The notes under the pieces are model-generated. The model was not told the DNA's origin, ran no database searches, and was given only the letters and a program-made list of their open reading frames with translations. Positions 8,885 to 17,295 of a stretch of DNA of 44,501 nt are shown one piece after another. Source of the stretch: Candidatus Avanaerovorax faecigallinarum (lineage in GTDB: Bacteria; Bacillota; Clostridia; Peptostreptococcales; Anaerovoracaceae); NCBI GenBank assembly GCA_019113145.1, contig DXHZ01000095.1:1-44501 (forward strand), in the 5' to 3' direction. A program made the translations under genes and the position numbers. Position 1 is the first letter of the stretch, and each line of letters opens with the position of its first letter.

Positions 8885-10492
8885 ATGCTGCTGACACTTA
8901 TTAAGATAAGAATTAAAGCCCTGCTTTCCGGCGTAGGTTCGGGTTCGAAGAAGAAGACGACAAAGGGCTCAAAAATTCTCTACGCTATACTTGCCATATA
9001 CGTCCTTGTCGTATTTTTAGGGCTGTTCGGAATCATATTCTATCAGATCTGCGACGCCTTTATCGCCATGGGACTGGGATGGCTGTATTTCGCTTTCATG
9101 GGACTTATGATTTTCTTCCTCTGTTTCATAGGAAGCGTGTTCGCCACCCAGAATCAGATATTCGAGGCAAAGGACAACGAGATGCTTCTCGCCATGCCTT
9201 TAAAGCCGCGCGATATACTCATGTCGAGGATGGTATCCCTTCTGGGGCTGAATCTGGTGATGGAACTCATAGTTCTCATTCCGGGAGCCGCAGTATTCAT
9301 ATACACTAACGGCATAAGCCTTTCGGGAGCTGTGATTCTGGTACTTACTGCTCTGCTGCTGCCGTTTATGGTAATGGCCGTTTCGGCCCTTGCAGGCTGG
9401 CTCATAGCCCTTATAAGCTCCCGCATGAGGAGAAAGAATGCGGTGATAACCGTTCTCATGGTGGTGCTCTTCGGCGCGTATATGTACGTGTGCTTCATGT
9501 GGCAGAAATACATAAACGTGCTGGTGGAAAACGGGGAGGCCGTAGGCGACGCCATAAAAAAAGCCATGCCGCCTTTCTATCATCTGGGCATGGGTATATT
9601 TGAAGGAAGCTTTGGAAGCTTTGCCATATTTGCGGTATTTGCCATAGTGCCTTTTGCCGTTGTTTACTGGTTGATTTCATCGAGCTTTGTCAGAATCGCC
9701 ACGGCAAACAGGGGAAGAAAGAGGATTGAATACAAGGCTAAAGCCATGAAGGTGAGCGGACAGAAGACCGCCCTCGTAAAGAAGGAAATGACTCATTTCT
9801 TCGGAAGTCCTTCGTATATGTTCAACGCAGGAATAGGGCTGGTGTTCATGCCGGTGGTTGCGGCCATAGTGTGGTATCAGATGAGAAAGGACGACGTCGC
9901 GATGATTGTTTCCCTCATCGACACCGACGGAAGCCTTGCGGGAGCTGCGGTGTGCGGCATCCTGGGAATTCTGGCATCTATGGTAACCATATCCGCGCCG
10001 AGCATTTCCGTGGAGGGAAAGACCATGTGGATACTGAAATCCCTGCCTGTGCGGGCGTCCGACGCTATTATGACAAAGGCTTACGCTCACGTGGCAATAA
10101 GTCTTCCGTGCCTGCTGCTTTCTGCAGTGATATTTGAAATCGCCCTCAGCATGGACGTTATCGGAAGGATTATGACAGTGGTGTATCCTGTAGTTATGAC
10201 CGTATTTTTCGCGCTGCTGGGACTCCTTTTAAACCTCAGGTTTCCTAAGTTTGACTGGATTAACGAGGCGGTGGCCGTAAAGCAGAGCATGTCGGTTTTC
10301 CTTGCCGTTATGATTGCGATGATTTCGTCCATTGCGCCGGTGGTTCTCTACTTCCTTGCCATAAGAAAGACAGAATTGGGAGCAGGAGTGTACGTCATCA
10401 TAGTGACCGCAGTGTTTGCGGCTCTGTCGGCGGCCTTATACGCGGTTATAAGGAAGCAGGGCGTGAAGATGTGGAACGGGATGGCAGGATGA
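8885..10492 (+). CDS. Large ABC exporter permease
   Basis: A membrane protein of 535 aa with about a dozen hydrophobic segments, partner of the ATPase just upstream. I start it at ATG 8885, seven bases after GGAGG; an in-frame ATG at 8795 lies inside the ATPase gene and gives a non-membrane N-terminus. A cytosolic Lys/Arg-rich segment near residue 280 (RGRKRIEYKAKAMK) divides the protein into two halves of similar plan. The length fits the 500-600 aa putative ABC exporter permeases of Bacillota. Its last 47 bases overlap the convergent methyltransferase gene. Confidence 0.87.
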   Translation: MLLTLIKIRIKALLSGVGSGSKKKTTKGSKILYAILAIYVLVVFLGLFGIIFYQICDAFIAMGLGWLYFAFMGLMIFFLCFIGSVFATQNQIFEAKDNEMLLAMPLKPRDILMSRMVSLLGLNLVMELIVLIPGAAVFIYTNGISLSGAVILVLTALLLPFMVMAVSALAGWLIALISSRMRRKNAVITVLMVVLFGAYMYVCFMWQKYINVLVENGEAVGDAIKKAMPPFYHLGMGIFEGSFGSFAIFAVFAIVPFAVVYWLISSSFVRIATANRGRKRIEYKAKAMKVSGQKTALVKKEMTHFFGSPSYMFNAGIGLVFMPVVAAIVWYQMRKDDVAMIVSLIDTDGSLAGAAVCGILGILASMVTISAPSISVEGKTMWILKSLPVRASDAIMTKAYAHVAISLPCLLLSAVIFEIALSMDVIGRIMTVVYPVVMTVFFALLGLLLNLRFPKFDWINEAVAVKQSMSVFLAVMIAMISSIAPVVLYFLAIRKTELGAGVYVIIVTAVFAALSAALYAVIRKQGVKMWNGMAG

Positions 10493-11141
10493 TGCAGTCG
10501 CATCTCGTATTGCCGCCCTTTATAGAATAGGACGGTTTACGGCCGGCAAGGTAAGGACCCTTTGCCGGTCTTTTTATTACTATTCTGCGGGGATCTGCCG
10601 AAAGGGCTGCATCAAGGAGCGCTTCCTCATCCTCTGCGGGGCTTTCCAGCTGCTGAAGCAGCTGGAATTTTTTCTTTATGAGACCGGATTTCTGCCTCTT
10701 CGGGAACATGGGGTCGAGGAGCACAAGGTCAGGTGTAAAATCGAGATTTTTCATTGCAGATATGCTGTCTTCTCTGTGGAGCGTCATTCGCGCGGCAGCG
10801 TTCCTGAGAATCTCGTATTCAGAGCTGAGCGCTCGCGTCAGAGCATCCTGAAGAAGGGCGGATATGACAGGGTTTCTCTCGTACATGTGGACGGTAAAGC
10901 CTGCGGCCGCAAGGAGAAGAGAATCCTCGCCAAGTCCTGCCGTCGCATCTACGGCGATGAGGGGACAGTCGGCGTTTTTAAACCTGGCGGCCTTTACGAT
11001 GATTTCCCCTCCAAGGTTAGAAGGTCTCAGCCTGGGAATCATGTCCTCAAAATCCGGACGCAGAGTCAGGTCGCCTGCTTTAAGGCACAGCCCGTTTTCC
11101 GATTCTGTTAAAACAGGTTTTTCGTTTATCTGCTCTGTCAT
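10446..11141 (-). CDS. rsmJ: 16S rRNA (guanine1516-N2)-methyltransferase RsmJ-like
   Basis: A SAM-dependent methyltransferase of 231 aa resembling RsmJ (DUF548/SAM_MT_RsmJ). It has the SAM-binding motif VDATAGLGEDSLLLA near residue 65, then MYERNPVISALLQDALTRA, and the catalytic-site motif LLDPMFPKR near residue 145, as in the enterobacterial enzyme. RsmJ methylates G1516 of 16S rRNA; activity here is by homology. The C-terminal 15 or so residues are read from DNA that also encodes the end of the convergent ABC permease, and the body contains that operon's terminator in antisense. Confidence 0.83.
   Translation of the reverse strand: MTEQINEKPVLTESENGLCLKAGDLTLRPDFEDMIPRLRPSNLGGEIIVKAARFKNADCPLIAVDATAGLGEDSLLLAAAGFTVHMYERNPVISALLQDALTRALSSEYEILRNAAARMTLHREDSISAMKNLDFTPDLVLLDPMFPKRQKSGLIKKKFQLLQQLESPAEDEEALLDAALSADPRRIVIKRPAKGPYLAGRKPSYSIKGGNTRCDCIILPSRSTSSRPASL
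10543..10575 (+). terminator. Intrinsic terminator of the SPFH/ABC operon, inside rsmJ
   Basis: CCGGCAAGG pairs with CC(C)TTTGCCGG and is followed by TCTTTTT. It reads on the plus strand 50 bases after the permease stop but lies wholly within the coding part of the convergent rsmJ gene. Confidence 0.85.
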
Positions 11142-11203
11142 AGGTATTCCTTTCGCAAAAGAGATGTTTCGTTCATTTTATCACAGATACGGCATAACGC
11201 AAG

Positions 11204-11230
11204 AACCCGGCGGTTAAGTTCCGCCGGGTT
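11204..11230 (-). terminator. Hairpin ending the nhaC transcript
   Basis: A perfect 10-bp inverted repeat AACCCGGCGG/CCGCCGGGTT with a 7-nt loop lies 68 bases after the nhaC stop codon on the minus strand. The following tract is only weakly T-rich (TTCTTG), so it may be an inefficient terminator before rsmJ. Confidence 0.7.
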
Positions 11231-11297
11231 CGCTGTGAAGATTTGATAAGCGATTCTACTTCAATGAAGTCAATTGACTTTGATAAATTTAATCCGG

Positions 11298-12866
11298 TTA
11301 TACCAGTTCTCCTCTGTCTGCCTTTTCCTGCTCTTCCGGAGTCATCTTGGTGCAGGTGATCTTCGGGAATGCCATCAGGAATGTTACGAGAGGCATCAGG
11401 TAGTTGAATACTGCCCATGGAATCCAGGTAACAGGGTCGATATTAAGGGTCGACTTAATATATACGCCGCAGGTGTTCCAAGGGATCAGGCAGGATGTTA
11501 CTGTACCTGCAGACTCAAGTGCGTTGGACAGGCACTTAGGGTGAATACCCATCTGTCTGTATGCAGGCGCGAACATTCTTCCAGGTACCAGGATGGAGAT
11601 GTACTGCTCAGGCATTACAGTGTTGGAAACGATGCAGGTAACCTCGGTTGCTCCGATAAGAGCAGGGCCGCTGTGGATGTGCTTCAGCAGCCTGTTTACG
11701 ATAGTCTCCAGCTGATGAGTACCTTCCATGATACCGCCGAACATCATAGCCATTACAGTCATGAGTATGGATGAAGCCATATTCATGAGACCGCCTGTGG
11801 AAAGCAGTGAATCGAGAGATTCAATTCCCGTTGCCATTAAGAATCCGTTTCTGGATATGGAGAGGATATCTCCAAGGTTGGCGCCTACGTGGTCAACGAC
11901 TACTTCGCCGAGGTCGTTTTCTACCCAGATGTTAAGGTTGCCCTGGAAAATAGGAGCAAGGATTGCGCCTGTGATTACACCTAAGGTGATACCAGGGATA
12001 GCCGGCATCTTAAAGGCTATGGCCAGTATTACTACCAGCGGCGGCAGGAGCAGAACAGGGTTTACGTTGAAGCTGTCTGCGATACCGTTGATAAGAGTAT
12101 CTGCCTGTGAAGTATCCACGTTTCCGGAAGTAGCGTGCATGAAGCCGTATACTGCGAAGAATATAAGTGCGATGAAATATGCAACCATAGTTGCCTTGAT
12201 CATGTACTTAACGTGGGTGAATACGTCGGTACCTGCCATTGCAGGAGCCAGGTTGGTGGTGTCGGAAAGCGGTGATAATTTGTCTCCGAAGTATGCACCG
12301 GCCAGGATAGCGCCTGCGGTAGGGCCGAGAGGCATTCCCATACCCTGAGCTATACCCATCAGAGCAAGTCCCATGGTTCCCATGGTTCCCCAGGAAGTAC
12401 CCGTAGCCAGGGAGGTTACGGAACAGATGAGTACGGCTGCGATAAGGAATATGGAAGGCGATAACAGCTTAAGTCCGTAGTAGATCATGGTTGGAATGGT
12501 TCCGGAAAGAATCCATACGCCTACCATCATACCTACGATACAGAGAATCAGGATGGCCTGCATTGCCATGGAGATTCCGTGTATCATCATGCCTTCGATG
12601 TCTGCCCACTTGTATCCTATCTTCATGGATACGAGAGCGGCGATGATAACGCCTACGAACATCGGAATGTGAGGGTCTACCCCGTATTTTACAATACCTA
12701 TGGACATTACCACTACGATTCCGAGGAATGAAATAATAGCTTCATAAAGGTGTGGAGCCCTTACCTCTTCGGTCTGCTGAGGAATTTTAGTCTCATCTAC
12801 CGATTTGATAAGTTCTGCTTCGTCCTTCAGTTCCGCATCAGGAACGACTTTCTTATTTTCGTCCAT
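11298..12866 (-). CDS. nhaC: NhaC-family Na+/H+ antiporter
   Basis: Membrane antiporter of 522 aa that exchanges cytosolic Na+ for H+ (some family members exchange malate/lactate or other ions). About twelve hydrophobic segments follow a 55-residue acidic cytosolic N-terminus. Family motifs include LATGTSWGTMGTMG and the conserved ion-site stretch GAILAGAYFGDKLSPLSDTT. I start at ATG 12866 because AAAGGAG lies 10 bases upstream; an in-frame ATG at 12932 lacks a binding site and overlaps the promoter. It is divergent from thymidine kinase. Confidence 0.88.
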   Translation of the reverse strand: MDENKKVVPDAELKDEAELIKSVDETKIPQQTEEVRAPHLYEAIISFLGIVVVMSIGIVKYGVDPHIPMFVGVIIAALVSMKIGYKWADIEGMMIHGISMAMQAILILCIVGMMVGVWILSGTIPTMIYYGLKLLSPSIFLIAAVLICSVTSLATGTSWGTMGTMGLALMGIAQGMGMPLGPTAGAILAGAYFGDKLSPLSDTTNLAPAMAGTDVFTHVKYMIKATMVAYFIALIFFAVYGFMHATSGNVDTSQADTLINGIADSFNVNPVLLLPPLVVILAIAFKMPAIPGITLGVITGAILAPIFQGNLNIWVENDLGEVVVDHVGANLGDILSISRNGFLMATGIESLDSLLSTGGLMNMASSILMTVMAMMFGGIMEGTHQLETIVNRLLKHIHSGPALIGATEVTCIVSNTVMPEQYISILVPGRMFAPAYRQMGIHPKCLSNALESAGTVTSCLIPWNTCGVYIKSTLNIDPVTWIPWAVFNYLMPLVTFLMAFPKITCTKMTPEEQEKADRGELV

Positions 12867-12922
12867 AACTGAAGTTCTCCTTTCATTTTTTAAGTTTGAG
12901 TAGAAAAAACTTATCTCAGAAA

Positions 12923-12951
12923 AGTATAGCATAATTTAAAGATACAGACAA
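12923..12951 (-). promoter_or_regulatory. Promoter for nhaC
   Basis: On the minus strand TTGTCT and TATACT are 17 bases apart, ending about 57 bases before the nhaC start codon. Confidence 0.6.
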
Positions 12952-13059
12952 TAGCAACTTGACGAATAAACAGAAAATTCCTAACGAGATACGTGGATAA
13001 ACGTTGAAATAAACGGTATGGGAGGATATGAAAAATATGCTGTAAATCATGTGATAAGA

Positions 13060-13068
13060 TGATATAAT
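13060..13068 (+). promoter_or_regulatory. Extended -10 promoter for tdk
   Basis: TGA plus consensus TATAAT makes an extended -10 element 35 bases upstream of the chosen start at 13104. The -35 is poor. Confidence 0.6.
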
Positions 13069-13103
13069 ACACTATGAATCACAAGTTTGGAGGACGTGAG
13101 AAA

Positions 13104-13688
13104 ATGGCACAGTTATATTACAGATACAGCACGATGAATGCCGGAAAATCCATAGAGCTGATAAAGGTGGCATATAACTACGAAGAGCGCGGGAAGAGGG
13201 TCATGACCCTTACGCCGTCTGTGGATAACAGGTTCGGTGAAGGAGTGATAACTTCCAGAATCGGTATTCAGAGGGATGCGACTGCCATAAACGACGACAC
13301 TAACATACTGGAGCTTTTCATGCTGGAAAATGAAAAGCTCCCGATAGACTGCGTACTGGTTGACGAGTGTCAGTTCCTTAAGAAGCATCACGTTCTGGAG
13401 CTCGTAGAGATAGTTGACAGCTTCGACGTGCCTGTTCTGGCATACGGACTGAAAAACGATTTCAAGAACGAGCTTTTCGAAGGGTCATATTACATGCTGG
13501 TGTATGCCGATAAAATAGAAGAGATTAAAACCATCTGCTGGTGCGGCAGAAAGGCGACCATGGTCGCAAGACTGGTCGACGGCAAGTTTGTCAAGCAGGG
13601 CGAACAGGTGGTAATAGGGGGTAACGACATGTATGTATCCCTTTGCCGCAAGCACTACAACGACGGCAGACTGGGACCCGACAAATAG
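13104..13688 (+). CDS. tdk: Thymidine kinase (type II)
   Basis: Salvages thymidine to dTMP with ATP. It is 194 aa from ATG 13104, behind TTGGAGG; an in-frame ATG at 13074 lies 5 bases from the -10 box and is unlikely. The P-loop is TMNAGKS around residues 10-16, the catalytic Glu lies in VDECQFL (residue 88), and the zinc cysteines in TICWCGRKA plus SLCRKHY. These stretches, including [12 protein letters not shown] and GEQVVIGGN, look closer to the Escherichia coli Tdk form than to the usual Bacillus form. tilS follows with 9 bases between. Confidence 0.94.
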   Translation: MAQLYYRYSTMNAGKSIELIKVAYNYEERGKRVMTLTPSVDNRFGEGVITSRIGIQRDATAINDDTNILELFMLENEKLPIDCVLVDECQFLKKHHVLELVEIVDSFDVPVLAYGLKNDFKNELFEGSYYMLVYADKIEEIKTICWCGRKATMVARLVDGKFVKQGEQVVIGGNDMYVSLCRKHYNDGRLGPDK

Positions 13689-13697
13689 AATATAGAA

Positions 13698-15056
13698 ATG
13701 GTAGAGAAAAAGATTTTAGAGACGATTAAAGAATATAAGCTTATTGAAAAAGGACATCACGTTATCATTGGTCTATCTGGAGGACCTGATTCCGTGTGTC
13801 TTTTTGACGTTCTGGACAAAGCCGGAAAAGATATGGGCTTTACACTTTCGGCCGTACATGTCAACCACAGATTCCGGCCGGGAGATGCAGAAAGAGACCA
13901 GCAGTACGTGGAAAATCTGTGCAGAGCCCGCGGTGTGGAGTGTACATCATTTGTCATAGACTGTCACAAAGAGGCAGAGAAAAGGGGAATGACGGATGAA
14001 GAGGCAGGGCGTGTCGTAAGGTACGAGTGTTTTGCCGAGGCCGCAGACAGCGTTGTTTCTTCCGGATTCCCACGCGAAAGCATACGCATAGCTGTAGCGC
14101 AGAATGCCGATGACCGCGTGGAGACGGTTCTTTTCAGACTTATGAGAGGAACTGGAACTGACGGCCTTTCCGGCATAAGCTTTAAAAGACCGGATGAGCA
14201 CGGGAATACGATAATAAGGCCTCTTCTTCGGGTAAAGAAGAGGGATGTAACGGAGTACTGCCGGGAAAACGGGTTGACACCGTGCATAGACCGTACCAAT
14301 GAGGAAACGGAGTACACCAGAAACAGAATAAGGCATTTGCTCATTCCGTATATATCGGAGAACTTCAACTGCGATATCTCATCGTCTGTTTTGCGTCTTT
14401 CGGAGAGCGCATCCGTGGACAGGGAGTATTTCAGAGAAGCTGCGGCGGAATTTCTGGAAGCACATGTACTTGAAGAAAACGAAAGTGAGATTCTGGTGGA
14501 CGGGAAAGCTCTCAGAGAGCTTCACGCCGCAGTCAGGCAGCGCGTCATGGCAGCAGCCTTTGCACGGATCGGTCTGGGACAGGATCTTGCGTTCCCTCAT
14601 TTCAGGGCCCTCGAGGAGATACTTGAAAGCGAAAGTCCTTCGTCCAGAGTCGATCTTCCTCATGGATTTTATATGACCGGGGTTTACGGAGACGTAAGAT
14701 TTGCATATTCGGGCCGGCGGGAAGAAAGTGAGAAAACGGATTTTGAACCGTGCAGGTGCGATTACGACAAGGCCGGAGAAGTATTCGGGCCGGGCTGGGA
14801 AAACAGGGTGGCGACCAGGGAGCGGCGACCGGGTGATTTCATAAGGATAAAAGGGGGAGGAAGAAAAAAAATACAGGATCTTCTGGTGGATATGAAGGTG
14901 CCGAAGGACAGAAGAGACCGGGTGAAAGTGACAGCGTGCGGGAGTGAGGTTCTGGCCGTAGTGATTGACGACAAAAACGTCCGCTATACATCCATGTACA
15001 AGGTTGACGAGACCACAAAAAAGGTCATTAATATTGAAATAAACACCAGGTTATGA
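13698..15056 (+). CDS. tilS: tRNA(Ile)-lysidine synthase
   Basis: Attaches lysine to C34 of tRNA-Ile(CAU) so that it reads AUA. It is 452 aa, with the PP-loop motif SGGPDS at residues 27-32, then HVNHRFR and AVAQNADDRVETVLFRLMRGTGTDGLSG, typical of the N-type PPase core. The C-terminal part (about 355-440) has the TilS tail fold, with RRPGDFIRIKGGGRKKIQDLLVDMKVP. The start ATG 13698 has only a weak ribosome binding site and may be translationally coupled to tdk. Its stop codon overlaps a likely ftsH promoter. The hpt gene often found between tilS and ftsH is absent. Confidence 0.94.
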   Translation: MVEKKILETIKEYKLIEKGHHVIIGLSGGPDSVCLFDVLDKAGKDMGFTLSAVHVNHRFRPGDAERDQQYVENLCRARGVECTSFVIDCHKEAEKRGMTDEEAGRVVRYECFAEAADSVVSSGFPRESIRIAVAQNADDRVETVLFRLMRGTGTDGLSGISFKRPDEHGNTIIRPLLRVKKRDVTEYCRENGLTPCIDRTNEETEYTRNRIRHLLIPYISENFNCDISSSVLRLSESASVDREYFREAAAEFLEAHVLEENESEILVDGKALRELHAAVRQRVMAAAFARIGLGQDLAFPHFRALEEILESESPSSRVDLPHGFYMTGVYGDVRFAYSGRREESEKTDFEPCRCDYDKAGEVFGPGWENRVATRERRPGDFIRIKGGGRKKIQDLLVDMKVPKDRRDRVKVTACGSEVLAVVIDDKNVRYTSMYKVDETTKKVINIEINTRL

Positions 15057-15062
15057 TAAAAT
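15034..15062 (+). promoter_or_regulatory. Likely ftsH promoter overlapping the end of tilS
   Basis: TTGAAA (15034-15039) and TAAAAT (15057-15062) are 17 bases apart, with TGA giving an extended -10. The -10 begins right after the tilS stop codon. Confidence 0.6.
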
Positions 15063-15140
15063 GATAAGACTGTTTTGTGAAAAAATACAAATTCCTGAGA
15101 CCGGACTTTGTTAATGATAATATAGGAGGAATAGACCACA

Positions 15141-17273
15141 TTGAAGAAATTTGCTAAGAATATAACTATATATCTGGTGATTTTTGCCGTAATCGTAATG
15201 GCGGCTCTCTTTTACAGGGGAACCGGAGAAGGCGAAGTGCGTCAGGTAAAATTTTCAACGTTCACTGAATATCTGGCAGACGAGAAGTTTTCGGAAATTA
15301 ATATTACCGATACCAAGCTTACAGGTACGCTGAAGCAGAGCCAGAAAGAGAAGGAAAGCGGAGCCTCCGCGGAGGTGGTATATGCATATGCTCCGTATCT
15401 TACGGAAATAAGCTATCTGGAACAGACATATATCTTTCCGCAGATGGAGGAAGGAAAGCTGGATCTTGACACCGATACGCCGAAGTCCACTTCCGTAATC
15501 CTGAATCTCCTTCCTACCATTATAATGGTAGTAGCGCTGGGCTTCCTGTTCTATCTGATGATGAATCAGGGCGGAAACGGAAAGGCGTTCTCCTTCGGAA
15601 AGAGCAAGGCGAGACTCTATAAGGGCGACGGCAAGAGGATAACCTTCGACGACGTTGCGGGACTTAAGGAAGAAAAAGAGGAACTTATGGAAATCGTGGA
15701 TTTCCTCAAGGATCCGAGAAAATACAGAGAGGTTGGAGCCAGAATTCCAAAAGGCGTTCTTCTCGTGGGTCCTCCGGGAACAGGAAAGACCTATGTTTCC
15801 AGAGCGACGGCGGGAGAGGCCGGAGTTCCGTTCTTCACCATAAGCGGTTCCGACTTTGTCGAGATGTTCGTCGGGGTTGGAGCTTCCCGAGTACGTGACC
15901 TCTTTGATCAGGCGAAGAAGAATGCACCGTGCATCGTGTTTATAGACGAGATAGACGCCGTGGGAAGAAAGAGAGGCGCAGGCCTTGGCGGCGGAAATGA
16001 TGAGAGAGAGCAGACCCTTAACCAGCTCCTCGTTGAAATGGACGGATTCGGTGAGAACTCCGGAATCATAATCCTTGCGGCTACCAACAGACCTGACGTT
16101 TTAGACCCGGCTCTCTTAAGACCGGGCAGATTCGACAGACAGATTGTAATAGGCGTTCCTGACGTAAAGGGCCGTGAGGAGATAATAAGAGTCCACTCCA
16201 AGGACAAACCTCTTGCGGACGAGGTATCCCCTGAAATTATCGCAAGAAGAACTCCCGGATTTACTCCGGCCGACCTTGAGAACCTTCTCAACGAAGCGGC
16301 TCTCATTACGGCAAGGAGAAACGGCCTTAAGATAAGGATGGAGGAGATAGAGGAGGCCACCACCAAGGTTATAGCGGGTCCTGCAAAGAAGAGCAGAGTT
16401 ATAAGTGAAGAAGAGAGAAAGCTTACCGCTTATCACGAGGCCGGACACGCTGTTGTGATGAGAAGTCTTCCGGGATCCGACCCGGTGCACCAGATTACCA
16501 TCATTCCGAGAGGAATGGCAGGCGGCTTCACCATGCAGCTTCCTGAAAAGGATAAGGCTTACGAGACAAGGGGCAGCATGATAAATGCCATAAGGCACCT
16601 TCTGGGCGGTCGTGTGGCAGAGCTGCTCACGCTGGACGATATAAGCACCGGAGCCAGCAACGATATAATGAGGGCAACCGAAATAGCCCGCGACATGGTT
16701 ACCAAGTACGGCTTCAGCGAGAAGATAGGGCCTGTAAATTACAGCAGCTCCGATGAGGTGTTCCTGGGAAGAGATTTCTCAACGAGGCAGAACTTCTCCG
16801 AAAATGTGGCGTCTGAGATAGATCACGAAGTGAGAAGAATCATCGACAGCGCATTTGACGATACTAAGAAGATTATCAGCGAGAACATGGAAAGACTGGA
16901 AAGAGTGGCTCAGGCGCTTCTGGCTGTTGAGACCCTCGACGGTGAGCAGTTTGAAGCTCTCTATACAGGCGAAATAGACGCCGAAGGTCTTGCTGAGCAG
17001 GTGAGGGAGCAGGAAGAGAAGATAAGAAAGAGAAACGCCGAGGAAGCGGCGGAAAATGAGCGTCTCCGCAAGGAAGAAGAGGAAAAGTTAAAGGCTGAAC
17101 TGGCGAAGTACGATACGGATTATATGAATGACGGTTCAGACGGAGTTCTGACCAGACCTCTTACGGAAAGTTACAGGTTCGGAAATACAGGCGACGGAGA
17201 GGAAACCGAAGAGAAAAGCGGAGATAACGATCAGCAGGACGAGAGTCATGAGGATGACGGAGGAAATAAGTAG
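15141..17273 (+). CDS. ftsH: ATP-dependent zinc metalloprotease FtsH
   Basis: Membrane-anchored hexameric AAA protease that removes damaged membrane proteins and some regulators. It is 710 aa from a TTG start behind AGGAGGA. Two transmembrane helices (about 8-25 and 117-141) flank an extracytoplasmic domain. Walker A is GPPGTGKT at 210-217, Walker B has IDE at 268-270, the second region of homology has RPGRFDRQ, and the zinc motif is HEAGHA at 432-437. The C-terminal 110 residues are a very charged Glu/Lys coiled coil ending in an acidic tail, longer than in many homologues. Confidence 0.96.
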   Translation: MKKFAKNITIYLVIFAVIVMAALFYRGTGEGEVRQVKFSTFTEYLADEKFSEINITDTKLTGTLKQSQKEKESGASAEVVYAYAPYLTEISYLEQTYIFPQMEEGKLDLDTDTPKSTSVILNLLPTIIMVVALGFLFYLMMNQGGNGKAFSFGKSKARLYKGDGKRITFDDVAGLKEEKEELMEIVDFLKDPRKYREVGARIPKGVLLVGPPGTGKTYVSRATAGEAGVPFFTISGSDFVEMFVGVGASRVRDLFDQAKKNAPCIVFIDEIDAVGRKRGAGLGGGNDEREQTLNQLLVEMDGFGENSGIIILAATNRPDVLDPALLRPGRFDRQIVIGVPDVKGREEIIRVHSKDKPLADEVSPEIIARRTPGFTPADLENLLNEAALITARRNGLKIRMEEIEEATTKVIAGPAKKSRVISEEERKLTAYHEAGHAVVMRSLPGSDPVHQITIIPRGMAGGFTMQLPEKDKAYETRGSMINAIRHLLGGRVAELLTLDDISTGASNDIMRATEIARDMVTKYGFSEKIGPVNYSSSDEVFLGRDFSTRQNFSENVASEIDHEVRRIIDSAFDDTKKIISENMERLERVAQALLAVETLDGEQFEALYTGEIDAEGLAEQVREQEEKIRKRNAEEAAENERLRKEEEEKLKAELAKYDTDYMNDGSDGVLTRPLTESYRFGNTGDGEETEEKSGDNDQQDESHEDDGGNK

Positions 17274-17295
17274 CCTGCAGATCCGGAGGTGTTAA

